From contig JAIROE010000345.1 of assembly GCA_031257715.1 (NCBI GenBank), positions 1 through 6,954 of the forward strand: DNA of 6,954 bases, read 5' to 3'. Shown in pieces: positions 1 to 6,320 of this stretch. Under the pieces are notes generated by a model, which saw only the letters and a program-made list of their open reading frames with translations, did no database searches and had not been told where the DNA came from. Each line of letters starts with the position of its first letter. Within the stretch, counting starts at the first letter, position 1. Both the position numbers and the translations under genes were made by a program. This stretch comes from Treponema sp. (GTDB lineage: Bacteria > Spirochaetota > Spirochaetia > Treponematales > Breznakiellaceae).

Positions 1-1
1 C

Positions 2-475
2 ATGGGGATAGCCTTTTTCATGACGATCTTCATCATGTGGCCCACCCTGAATACGGCGTACGTCAACGCCGTCCGGCCTCTCTCGCGGGGGGAGCTTTCC
101 GTGGAAGAAGCGTACCGCGAGGCGGAAGCCCCGTTCCGCATTTTCATGTACAGTCAGATACGGAACCATCCTGAAAACATCAGGCTCTTCATGGCAATGC
201 GCGGCCTTGAAAGGCCCAATACCCTTGCCGATGTCCCTACCTATGTGCTTATTCCCGCCTTTATTCTCAATGAACTAACCGTGGCGTTCAGAATAGGAAT
301 AATGCTTTTTATTCCCTTTATTGTTATCGACATGGTGGTCGCAAGCGCCCTCATGTCCATGGGCATGATCATGCTGCCCCCGGTGATGATATCCATGCCC
401 TTCAAGCTGATTCTCTTTATCCTTGTCGACGGATGGAGTTTGTTGACGGACCAGCTGGTCCGCTCGTTTTTATAG
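2..475 (+). CDS. fliP: FliP, flagellar type III export gate protein (5' end cut by window)
   Basis: FliP is an inner-membrane subunit of the flagellar export gate, where it forms the channel with FliQ and FliR. The visible 157 residues are the C-terminal two thirds of a protein that is usually about 245 to 270 residues. The reading frame is open to the window edge, so the ATG at base 2 is probably an internal Met and not the true start. Family wording is clear: IMWPTLNTAYVNAVRPLS, then a cytoplasmic or periplasmic stretch with EAPFRIFMYSQIR, then LIPAFILNELTVAFRIG leading into two hydrophobic segments (about 94-117 and 125-146 of the visible part), and the closing KLILFILVDGW. The Met-rich loop thought to seal the pore is seen as GMIMLPP (residues 121-127), with Ile in place of one Met found in enterobacteria. 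The gene ends with TAG at 473-475, 15 bases before fliQ. Identity is near certain. Confidence 0.97.
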   Translation: MGIAFFMTIFIMWPTLNTAYVNAVRPLSRGELSVEEAYREAEAPFRIFMYSQIRNHPENIRLFMAMRGLERPNTLADVPTYVLIPAFILNELTVAFRIGIMLFIPFIVIDMVVASALMSMGMIMLPPVMISMPFKLILFILVDGWSLLTDQLVRSFL

Positions 476-490
476 ATGAAGGAGTGACGG

Positions 491-760
491 ATGAGTATAG
501 GTGAAGTTACCGCCCTCTTGCGGGGGGGCATTCTGGAGGTGCTGCTTCTGGCGGCCCCGCTTCTCTTTACCGCTCTCATCGTGGGCCTTGTGGTAGCCGT
601 GCTCCAGGCGACCACCCAGATACAGGAACAGACTCTGACGTTTGTGCCCAAGATAATCGCGATTCTTCTGGTTCTGGCCTTCCTTGGGGGGTGGATGTTC
701 TCCTCCCTTGGGGAATATACCAGAGATCTTTTCCGGCGCATTCCGGACATGGCCAATTAG
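491..760 (+). CDS. fliQ: FliQ, flagellar type III export gate protein
   Basis: FliQ is a small two-helix membrane subunit that packs around the FliP/FliR channel of the flagellar export apparatus. The product has 89 residues, the usual length for the family. It shows two hydrophobic segments (about 17-38 and 52-70) separated by the conserved loop LQATTQIQEQTLTFVPKI (about 38-55), which is the family hallmark. The start ATG at 491 is well decided: a strong Shine-Dalgarno AAGGAG lies at 479-484, six bases upstream. The gene ends with TAG at 758-760. It is complete, with no oddities in the protein. The position between fliP and fliR is the standard order. Confidence 0.97.
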   Translation: MSIGEVTALLRGGILEVLLLAAPLLFTALIVGLVVAVLQATTQIQEQTLTFVPKIIAILLVLAFLGGWMFSSLGEYTRDLFRRIPDMAN

Positions 761-808
761 GAAAAGCGGCGGGTAAAAAGGTGAAAAGGGAAAAGGCGGT
801 AAGAAACA
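761..808 (+). other. Purine-rich fliQ-fliR spacer
   Basis: The 48-base gap is almost entirely A and G, with several AAGG and GGCGG tracts and little capacity for base pairing. It is by far the longest gap in this operon. An in-frame TAA at 800-802 fixes the upstream limit of fliR. No hairpin terminator or promoter pair is evident. It most likely serves as an unstructured ribosome landing region for fliR, whose start codon is the weaker GTG. Confidence 0.5.
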
Positions 809-1636
809 GTGATTGAAAATGCGATAATAAGCGACATCCTCGCCTATGGGCCCGCTTTCCTGCTCGTCGCCGTCCGCGCCCTGGGGATGATAGAGACTGC
901 TCCGCTCCTTTCCTCCGACGCGGTCCCCCAGACGGCCAAAATAGCGCTGGCGGGTTTTGCCGCCTACGCGGCCTTTCCCGGTGCGCTTGCACGGAGCTGG
1001 GAACTTGAGCCCTACGGCCTCAGCTTTGTGCTTCTGGCGGCGGGGGAGGGGATCATCGGGATCATCACGGGTTTCTTCCTCACCATCATCTTCGCCGTCT
1101 TTTCCACCGCCGGCCAGTTTTTTTCGCTGCAGATGGGCTTTGGAGCCTCCGAAACCTTCGATCCCCTTTCGCAGATAGAAAATCCTCTTTTGGGCCAATA
1201 CCTCAATCTGGTCGCCATGCTGGTGTTCCTTTCGGCCGGGGGTTTTTATAAACTTTTCCTCGGCGGTTTCTGGCGTTCCATTGAGTCGATCAATATTGTG
1301 TCCCTTGTGGAAGGGAGGGAGCACGTCGTGGGTATGTTCCTTGCCGGGCTGTCCCGGCTTTTTCTGGACGCGATCATCATCGCCATGCCGATATTGGGAA
1401 CCCTGTTCCTCACGTCCCTTGCCACCGGGCTCATCTCCAAGGCGGCTCCCCAGATCAACATACTTTCCGAAGGTTTCCCCATTTCCATTACCGTGGCCTT
1501 TCTCCTCATCCTCGCGTCCCTGCCCTTCATGACCGAAGCGTTCAGCAGGGTAATCGATGCCGGTTACCGTAACATCGAAGGCCTTTACATACGGATAGGC
1601 GCGCAGACAGGCCCGGAAGCCGGAGGCCTCCGGTGA
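809..1636 (+). CDS. fliR: FliR, flagellar type III export gate protein
   Basis: FliR is the single-copy membrane subunit that completes the FliP/FliQ/FliR export channel. The product has 275 residues, slightly longer than the usual 255-265. It is strongly hydrophobic, with about six membrane segments. Family landmarks are VRALGMIETAPLLSSDAVPQTAKIALA near the N terminus, AGQFFSLQMGFGASETFDP in the middle, and LATGLISKAAPQINILSEGFPISI toward the C terminus. The start is GTG at 809. A stop (TAA, 800-802) lies just upstream in the same frame and no other plausible start lies close downstream, so GTG is well supported although the Shine-Dalgarno (GGCGG, 795-799) is only moderate. The stop TGA at 1634-1636 overlaps the flhB start in a TGATG arrangement, implying translational coupling. 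The last residues after about 265 are low-complexity and probably not functional. Confidence 0.96.
   Translation: MIENAIISDILAYGPAFLLVAVRALGMIETAPLLSSDAVPQTAKIALAGFAAYAAFPGALARSWELEPYGLSFVLLAAGEGIIGIITGFFLTIIFAVFSTAGQFFSLQMGFGASETFDPLSQIENPLLGQYLNLVAMLVFLSAGGFYKLFLGGFWRSIESINIVSLVEGREHVVGMFLAGLSRLFLDAIIIAMPILGTLFLTSLATGLISKAAPQINILSEGFPISITVAFLLILASLPFMTEAFSRVIDAGYRNIEGLYIRIGAQTGPEAGGLR
1620..1633 (+). promoter_or_regulatory. flhB Shine-Dalgarno embedded in a perfect 14-base palindrome
   Basis: CCGGAGGCCTCCGG reads the same on both strands. It contains the GGAGG Shine-Dalgarno of flhB (1622-1626), nine bases before the ATG at 1636. In mRNA it could fold as a 5-bp stem with a four-base loop, hiding the ribosome site until ribosomes finishing fliR open it. 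A second GC palindrome, CCGGCGCCGG, follows at 1639-1648 and could compete for pairing. The palindrome is seen directly. The regulatory role is inferred. Confidence 0.45.
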
Positions 1637-2895
1637 TGCCGGCGCCGGTAACGGCAGCGTCAATGACTCTTGCGGAGAGCCCGTGTGAGTGGATCGCAGG
1701 TCCTGCGTGGTTTAACCGGGGAGCCGCGCCGCCGTCCTGTGCGGCCATAGATTTGCAGTGGTTTGCCGATGCCGACGACGAGAGCCGTACCGAAGAGCCC
1801 ACCGACTACAAGCTGGAGCGGGCCCGCGAGGAAGGCCGCGTCGCCAAAAGTCAGGAACTGGTAGGCGCGCTGGGGCTCCTTCTCCCCGCCCTCGCGCTCT
1901 TTTTTCTGGCGCCTTCCATGCTGAGGACCTGTGTGGAGATGATACGCTTCTTCATGCTGCGGGCGGTGGAACTTGATCCCGTCAAAGACGCGATCATCGC
2001 GGAGGCGTTCTTTTCATATTTTATCCGGCTTGCTTTTCCCGTTGTGCTTGTGGCCATGGCCGCCGCCATCTTTTCAAATGTGGTGCAGACGGGTTTCCTC
2101 TTTACCACCAAACCCATAGTCCCGGATTTTTCCCGCATCATCCCCCATTTCGGCAGTTACCTGCGGCGTACCCTCTTTTCGGTGGATGGGCTTTTCAATT
2201 TTGTCAAATCCATCTTCAAAATGGCGATCATTGGGACGGTGGCTTACCTCAACATACGGGGGGAAACAAGGAAACTCATAAGGCTTCAGACGGCGGATCT
2301 CTGGCTGGGGATTTCCGCCGTGGCGGGGATCGCGGCGCGCATGATGATAATTTCGGCGCTCCTGCTCCTGCTCCTTTCCATTCCCGATTATATGTTCCAG
2401 CGCTGGCGCTACCGGAAATCGCTGCGCATGTCCCGTCAGGAAGTAAAAGAAGAGCGGAGGATGTACGAGGCAGACCCGGCGGTGCAGTCCCGCATACGCG
2501 GCCGCATGAGGCAGCTTTTGACGCAGAACATTTACGTGCAGGTCCCGAAGGCCGATGTGGTGATCACAAACCCCACCCACTTTTCGGTGTGCCTTGAATA
2601 CCATGCCGAAAACATGGACGCGCCCATGGTTACCGCCAAGGGGGAAGACGCCGTGGCGCTCCGCATCAGGCGTGTGGCGAGGCAGTGGGATGTGCCCATT
2701 GTTGAAAATGTACAACTGGCGCGGGTTCTGTACGCAAACATTGATATAGGGGAACTTGTCCCCGAAATTTACCTTGAGTTGGTCGCCAGGGTTTACCGGA
2801 AGGTGATGGAAATCAACCGTCTGGCCGATCTTGACGCGTTGAGGAATCATAACGCGCGCCGCAGGCGCCGTGATGTTGAGGAAGCGGGCGCGTAG
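1636..2895 (+). CDS. flhB: FlhB, flagellar export substrate-specificity switch protein
   Basis: FlhB sits in the inner membrane at the export gate and switches export from rod/hook to filament proteins after cleaving itself. From the ATG at 1636 there are 419 residues, longer than the usual 350-390 because of an N-terminal lead of about 40 residues before LQWFADADDESRTEEPTDYKLERAREEG. Four membrane segments follow (about 75-95, 130-150, 190-206, 225-250). A charged linker SRQEVKEERRMYEADPAVQSRIRGRMRQ leads to the cytosolic domain. The self-cleavage motif NPTH is intact at 2569-2580 (residues 312-315), followed by the standard AKGEDAVALRIRRVARQWDVPIVEN block. The start may be GTG 1633 or ATG 1636. 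ATG is preferred for its codon and the GGAGG at nine bases. A later start at ATG 1663 would shorten the lead but lacks a good ribosome site. The stop is TAG at 2893-2895. Confidence 0.96.
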   Translation: MPAPVTAASMTLAESPCEWIAGPAWFNRGAAPPSCAAIDLQWFADADDESRTEEPTDYKLERAREEGRVAKSQELVGALGLLLPALALFFLAPSMLRTCVEMIRFFMLRAVELDPVKDAIIAEAFFSYFIRLAFPVVLVAMAAAIFSNVVQTGFLFTTKPIVPDFSRIIPHFGSYLRRTLFSVDGLFNFVKSIFKMAIIGTVAYLNIRGETRKLIRLQTADLWLGISAVAGIAARMMIISALLLLLLSIPDYMFQRWRYRKSLRMSRQEVKEERRMYEADPAVQSRIRGRMRQLLTQNIYVQVPKADVVITNPTHFSVCLEYHAENMDAPMVTAKGEDAVALRIRRVARQWDVPIVENVQLARVLYANIDIGELVPEIYLELVARVYRKVMEINRLADLDALRNHNARRRRRDVEEAGA

Positions 2896-2913
2896 CGCGC
2901 CATGGGAGCATGA

Positions 2914-3498
2914 ATGGCTGACGCGGTTCGGACGGGAATGGAGACACGGGATCTTGTGGGCAAAAACAGGGATTTGTTCATAGCGGTAGGCGTGGTGATG
3001 GTGGTGGCGATGCTTATCATCCCCCTTCCCACGGTATTGCTTGATGTCCTTATGGCTTTTAACCTTATCTTTTCACTCATGGTGCTCCTTACCGTTCTCT
3101 ATGTCAGAAAACCGACCGATTTTAACCTTTTCCCCACGGTGCTGCTTGTCGTTACCGTGTTCGGCCTGGCCCTCAATATCTCCTCGACGCGGCTCATTCT
3201 TACCAAAGGCGCGGCTTTTGACGGCCGCATGATCAAAGCCTTTTCCAGTTTTGTCGTCGGTTCAGGCGGAAGCGAGGGTCTTGTGGTGGGCTTCGTGATC
3301 TTTATTGTGATCATCGCGGTCCAGGTTGTCGTCATCACCAAGGGCGCCACCAGAGTCGCCGAAGTGGCGGCCCGTTTTACCCTGGACGCCATGCAGGTCA
3401 AGATCATGACCGTGGAAGCCGAGCTCAGTTCGGGCGCCATTACCGAAGAAGATGCCCAGACCCGCAAGCGGGAGATTCAACTGGAATCCGATTTTTAG
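2914..3498 (+). CDS. flhA: FlhA, N-terminal part, ended by an in-frame TAG
   Basis: This is the first 194 residues of FlhA, the export-gate ring protein that couples secretion to the proton gradient. ATG 2914 has GGGAG at 2904-2908, five bases upstream. An ATG at 2902 in the same frame is closed by TGA at 2911-2913. Four membrane segments are visible (about 20-40, 40-63, 73-92, 122-142) with the family signature FGLALNISSTRLIL. Then comes the conserved cytoplasmic loop GATRVAEVAARFTLDAM. Residues R147, R154 and D158, which by memory of the Salmonella protein belong to a critical charged cluster, are present at identical numbering. The TAG at codon 195 stands where the family has an aromatic residue, usually Tyr, in DF-Y-GAMDGASKF. 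The reading frame continues unchanged to 5028, so the intact gene would be 2914-5028 (704 codons). Whether this half is made alone, read through, or part of a pseudogene cannot be decided from sequence. Confidence 0.9.
   Translation: MADAVRTGMETRDLVGKNRDLFIAVGVVMVVAMLIIPLPTVLLDVLMAFNLIFSLMVLLTVLYVRKPTDFNLFPTVLLVVTVFGLALNISSTRLILTKGAAFDGRMIKAFSSFVVGSGGSEGLVVGFVIFIVIIAVQVVVITKGATRVAEVAARFTLDAMQVKIMTVEAELSSGAITEEDAQTRKREIQLESDF
3496..3498 (+). other. flhA: In-frame amber codon inside flhA
   Basis: The TAG is codon 195 of a 704-codon flhA unit. Both sides are in the same frame and both match the family without gap, so a single base change (TAC or TAT to TAG) explains it. The next base is G, not the C that most favours read-through, and only a weak four-base pairing (GGCC with GGCC) is visible just downstream. 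The local context is TTT-TAG-GGG-GCC-ATG. Confidence 0.9.
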
Positions 3499-3504
3499 GG
3501 GGCC

Positions 3505-5028
3505 ATGGACGGGGCCAGCAAATTTATTTCGGGCAACGTCAAGGTGGGAATTCTCATCACCGCGGTCAACATATTGGGGGGCATCATCATAGGGGCGGCC
3601 ATACACGGCGAATCCCTTTCGCAGGCGGTGGGGAATTACATTTCCTTCTCCATAGGCGACGGCCTGCTCTCCCAGTTTCCCGCCCTCCTCGTGTCCACCG
3701 CCATGGGCATCGTGGTTACAAGGGCTGCCGCCACGGGGGATCTGGCGCAGCAGGTCTCCGAGCAGTTCACGAGAGTCGCCAAAATTTACATCATCGCCGC
3801 CGCCGTACTTGCCGTCTGCGCCTTTCTGCCCGGCTTCCCCTGGTATGTGCTGCTTCCCATGTCGCTACTTCTGGGATTCTACGGATTCCTCCTCTACCAG
3901 AAAAAACGGAAACAGGCCGATTTTAACGACATGATGGCGAAGACCGCGGGGAAGGAGAAGAAGGCAAGGGAAGAGTCGGGCGACATGCCCCCCATGGTTC
4001 TTCCCGACGCCCTTTCACTGGAACTGGGGTACGGCCTTATCCCCCTTGTGGACAAGGAGAAGGGGGCGGAACTCCTTGAACGGATACAGGGGGTGCGCAG
4101 GCAGTCCGCCCTGGATTTGGGGCTGGTCATCCCCAAAGTGAGGATTCTGGACAACATGGTGCTTGAACCTTCGGAGTACTGTTTCAAAATCAAGGGCGTC
4201 GATGTGGGCCGGGGGAAGATACGGATGGGCTATTACCTCTGTATCAACCCCGGTACCGTTACCACGGAACTGCCCGGCGAAAAAACCCGCGATCCGGCGT
4301 TCGGTCTTCCCGCGCTGTGGGTAGGTGAAGACAGGCGGGAGGAAGCCGAACGGGCGGGCTATACGGTGGTTGATCCGCCCTCGATCATCGCCACGCACCT
4401 TACCGAGATAATCAGGCGGCATGCCGCCGAGATACTGGGGCGGCAGGATACCCAGGCCATACTCGACGAACTCAAAAAGAACTATCCCGCCGTGGTCGAG
4501 GAAGTCCTCAGGGAAGGGCGGGGCCTTTCGCTGGGCGAGATTCAGAAGGTGCTGCAGTTCCTTTTGAAGGAAAGGGTGTCCATACGGAACATGGTTTCCA
4601 TTCTTGAAGCCATTGCCGATTTTGCCCCGGTCTCGAAAAATCCCCGGCTCCTTACCGAAAAGGCCCGGCAGGCTCTGGGCAGCCAGCTCTGCCATCAGTA
4701 CGCGGACGACGACCACCGCCTGCATGTCCTTACCATCGATCAGGGATTCGAGGAAAAGATCATCGCGGGCAGATACGAAAGCGCGTCGGGGGTGGTTTCC
4801 GCGCTGGAGCCGCAGGTTCACGCCGCGTGGATCAGATCGCTGCAGAGGGCGGTAAGCGCAGTACGGGAACAGGGCTGGACTCCTGTCATACTCTGCTCCG
4901 AGGCGGCCCGGTATCTGGTAAAGAATTCCACCGAGCGGGAGATTCCCGAACTGGTGGTACTTTCGGTTCCCGAGATCGTTCAGGATGTGACGGTGGAATC
5001 CGTAGGCGTTATCAGGCCGGCCGCGTAA
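3505..5028 (+). CDS. flhA: FlhA, C-terminal part (membrane segments 5-8 and cytosolic domain)
   Basis: This is the rest of FlhA, 507 residues from the first ATG after the TAG, which is the Met of the conserved GAMDGASKF and codon 198 of the joined gene. It holds four membrane segments (joined numbering about 210-230, 250-268, 284-300, 304-322), a charged linker (KKRKQADFNDMMAK...) and the large cytosolic domain that docks export chaperones, starting near LSLELGYGLIPLVD (about 367) and ending ESVGVIRPAA, as is normal. K203 and D249 of the Salmonella cluster are present at the same numbering, while D208 is Asn here (SGN). No further damage is seen. As an independent start, ATG 3505 has AGGGGG only two bases upstream, too close for a good ribosome site, so separate expression would depend on reinitiation after the TAG six bases before. 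The gene stops at TAA 5026-5028, with flhF 23 bases on. Confidence 0.88.
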   Translation: MDGASKFISGNVKVGILITAVNILGGIIIGAAIHGESLSQAVGNYISFSIGDGLLSQFPALLVSTAMGIVVTRAAATGDLAQQVSEQFTRVAKIYIIAAAVLAVCAFLPGFPWYVLLPMSLLLGFYGFLLYQKKRKQADFNDMMAKTAGKEKKAREESGDMPPMVLPDALSLELGYGLIPLVDKEKGAELLERIQGVRRQSALDLGLVIPKVRILDNMVLEPSEYCFKIKGVDVGRGKIRMGYYLCINPGTVTTELPGEKTRDPAFGLPALWVGEDRREEAERAGYTVVDPPSIIATHLTEIIRRHAAEILGRQDTQAILDELKKNYPAVVEEVLREGRGLSLGEIQKVLQFLLKERVSIRNMVSILEAIADFAPVSKNPRLLTEKARQALGSQLCHQYADDDHRLHVLTIDQGFEEKIIAGRYESASGVVSALEPQVHAAWIRSLQRAVSAVREQGWTPVILCSEAARYLVKNSTEREIPELVVLSVPEIVQDVTVESVGVIRPAA

Positions 5029-5051
5029 AATAAAAAAGCACGGGGGAAAAG

Positions 5052-6320
5052 ATGGAATGTTTTGTGGAACAGGGAGAGGATTACCGCGACTGCATGAGCA
5101 GAATCCTGGCGAAATACGGGGACCGGGTCGTTCCCGTGCGCCAGCGCAAGGTTCGCATAGGGGGCATCTTCGGCATAGGCGCCCGTGAGGGCGTCGAGGT
5201 GGAGTTCTACATTCCGTCGTATTATTCAAGGAGTTTCTCCCAGTCCCCCTACCGTGTCCAGGAGCCGCGTATCCAGACCGCGCTGGCTCAGGCGGAAATC
5301 AAGACCGGGTCCGAACCCCTGGATTTTGAAAAACAGAAGGAAAAGGTTATCGCCGCGGCGGGGAAAGATCCCACGCTGCAAATGGTTCTCCGCGAGGTGC
5401 GTTCGATAAAGGAAAAGATGGACGAGGGGAACAGGGGAGTGGAGGAGGAAGAGCACTCGTCCTTTACGCGCCTGCGGGAGCTTTTTGAACAGAACGATTT
5501 TTCCCTTTCCTATTCGCAGAAGATCTTCGAACGGATACGAAAGGAATGCCCCCTTGATACCCTCGATAATTTTGACGAGCTTGAGGAAAAAGTTCTGGAC
5601 TGGATAGGAGAAGGCGTGAAGATATACAGCGCCCCGAAAAGCCGGCCGGATCGCGCCCGCATCTTTATTCTTGTCGGTCCTACGGGGGTGGGAAAAACCA
5701 CTACCGTGGCGAAACTGGCCGCGGCGTACGGCATCAACGGCTGGGACGGCGATCCGCTGCGGGTAAGAATGATCACCATAGACGGCTACCGCATCGCCGC
5801 CAAAGAGCAGATTGAAAAATACGGAACGATCATGGGCATTCCCGTCGCCTACGCGACGAACGCCGATGAACTGCGGAAGGCCGTCGCCCTTTTCCAGACC
5901 GGCGCGGATCTTGTCCTTGTCGATACCATAGGCAAAAGCCCGCGGGATGCGGCAAAGCTGGGCGAGATGAAGGATTTCCTTTCGGCCGGCCTCTCCATGG
6001 CCGATGTGCACCTCGCGCTCGCCGCCACGACCAAATACAGCGACATGAAGGACATCATGCGGCAGTTCGCCCCCTTCAACTACAAATCCGTCATCATAAC
6101 CAAGCTTGACGAAACCATACGGACGGGTAATGTTTTGAGCGCCCTTTCGGACATGGACAAGCCGGTGTCGTACATCACCGACGGCCAGTCGGTTGAAAAG
6201 CACATCCACCGGGCGGACGCGGTCCGTTTTCTCATAAACCTTGAAGGGTTCCGGGTAAACCGGAACAGGATAGAGGAACGTTTCGGAGACAATGGAGATA
6301 CAAATGGAAGATCAGGCTGA
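5052..6320 (+). CDS. flhF: FlhF, SRP-type GTPase for flagellar placement
   Basis: FlhF is a GTPase of the signal-recognition-particle family (with Ffh and FtsY) that fixes the site, often polar, of flagellar assembly and works with FlhG. The 422-residue product is of usual size. The N-terminal basic region has YGDRVVPVRQRKVRIGGIFGIGAREGVEVEFYIP (about 22-55), followed by a charged middle region. The GTPase core has P-loop GPTGVGKTTT at residues 209-218 (K215), DGYRIAAKEQIEKYG from 244, the G3 motif DTIGKSPRD from 291, and TKLDE at 350-354. The usual family forms are DTYR and DTAGR, so G245, I293 and K295 differ. Start ATG 5052 has GGGGG at 5042-5046, five bases upstream. The 3' end overlaps flhG by 17 bases. 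Localisation is expected at the cytoplasmic face of the membrane near the poles. Confidence 0.95.
   Translation: MECFVEQGEDYRDCMSRILAKYGDRVVPVRQRKVRIGGIFGIGAREGVEVEFYIPSYYSRSFSQSPYRVQEPRIQTALAQAEIKTGSEPLDFEKQKEKVIAAAGKDPTLQMVLREVRSIKEKMDEGNRGVEEEEHSSFTRLRELFEQNDFSLSYSQKIFERIRKECPLDTLDNFDELEEKVLDWIGEGVKIYSAPKSRPDRARIFILVGPTGVGKTTTVAKLAAAYGINGWDGDPLRVRMITIDGYRIAAKEQIEKYGTIMGIPVAYATNADELRKAVALFQTGADLVLVDTIGKSPRDAAKLGEMKDFLSAGLSMADVHLALAATTKYSDMKDIMRQFAPFNYKSVIITKLDETIRTGNVLSALSDMDKPVSYITDGQSVEKHIHRADAVRFLINLEGFRVNRNRIEERFGDNGDTNGRSG
6294..6297 (+). promoter_or_regulatory. flhG ribosome binding site, inside the flhF coding end
   Basis: GGAG at 6294-6297 stands six bases before ATG 6304. The alternative ATG at 6292 has a GGAG (6285-6288) only three bases upstream, so the later start is preferred. 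It also places the DQAEKLR motif immediately after the initiator Met. Confidence 0.6.

Noticed and set aside
781..816. Tiny frame (GTG 781 to TGA 814-816, 11 codons) overlapping the fliR start, considered as a leader peptide
   Set aside because: It is made of purine-rich spacer sequence with no attenuator-like hairpins and no convincing ribosome site spacing.
470..1663. 397-codon open frame on the minus strand opposite fliQ and fliR
   Set aside because: It lies wholly over well-recognised + strand genes, its product is low-complexity and charged with no family resemblance, and such antisense frames are expected where third positions are G/C rich.
2074..2850. 258-codon minus-strand frame opposite flhB
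   Set aside because: Shadow of flhB in a G/C-rich gene. No recognisable protein and no ribosome site or neighbouring minus-strand gene.
3480..3510. Frameshift in flhA
   Set aside because: The frame is identical before and after the stop and the family sequence aligns without gain or loss of bases. Only one codon is changed.
3496..3530. Selenocysteine- or pyrrolysine-type recoding element after the flhA amber codon
   Set aside because: Selenocysteine uses TGA, not TAG. Only a weak four-base pairing is visible downstream, and the site normally holds Tyr with no catalytic role for an unusual amino acid. TAG also ends fliP, fliQ and flhB.
5029..5051. Terminator or promoter between flhA and flhF
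   Set aside because: The 23-base gap is A-rich then G-rich without an inverted repeat, and is too short for a promoter outside coding sequence. It holds the flhF ribosome site.
4015..5229. 404-codon minus-strand frame opposite flhA and the start of flhF
   Set aside because: It crosses the flhA-flhF boundary on the opposite strand, is rich in Pro, Arg and Gly with no domain, and is explained by codon composition.
5226..6209. 327-codon minus-strand frame opposite flhF
   Set aside because: Shadow frame of the FlhF GTPase domain with no recognisable content.
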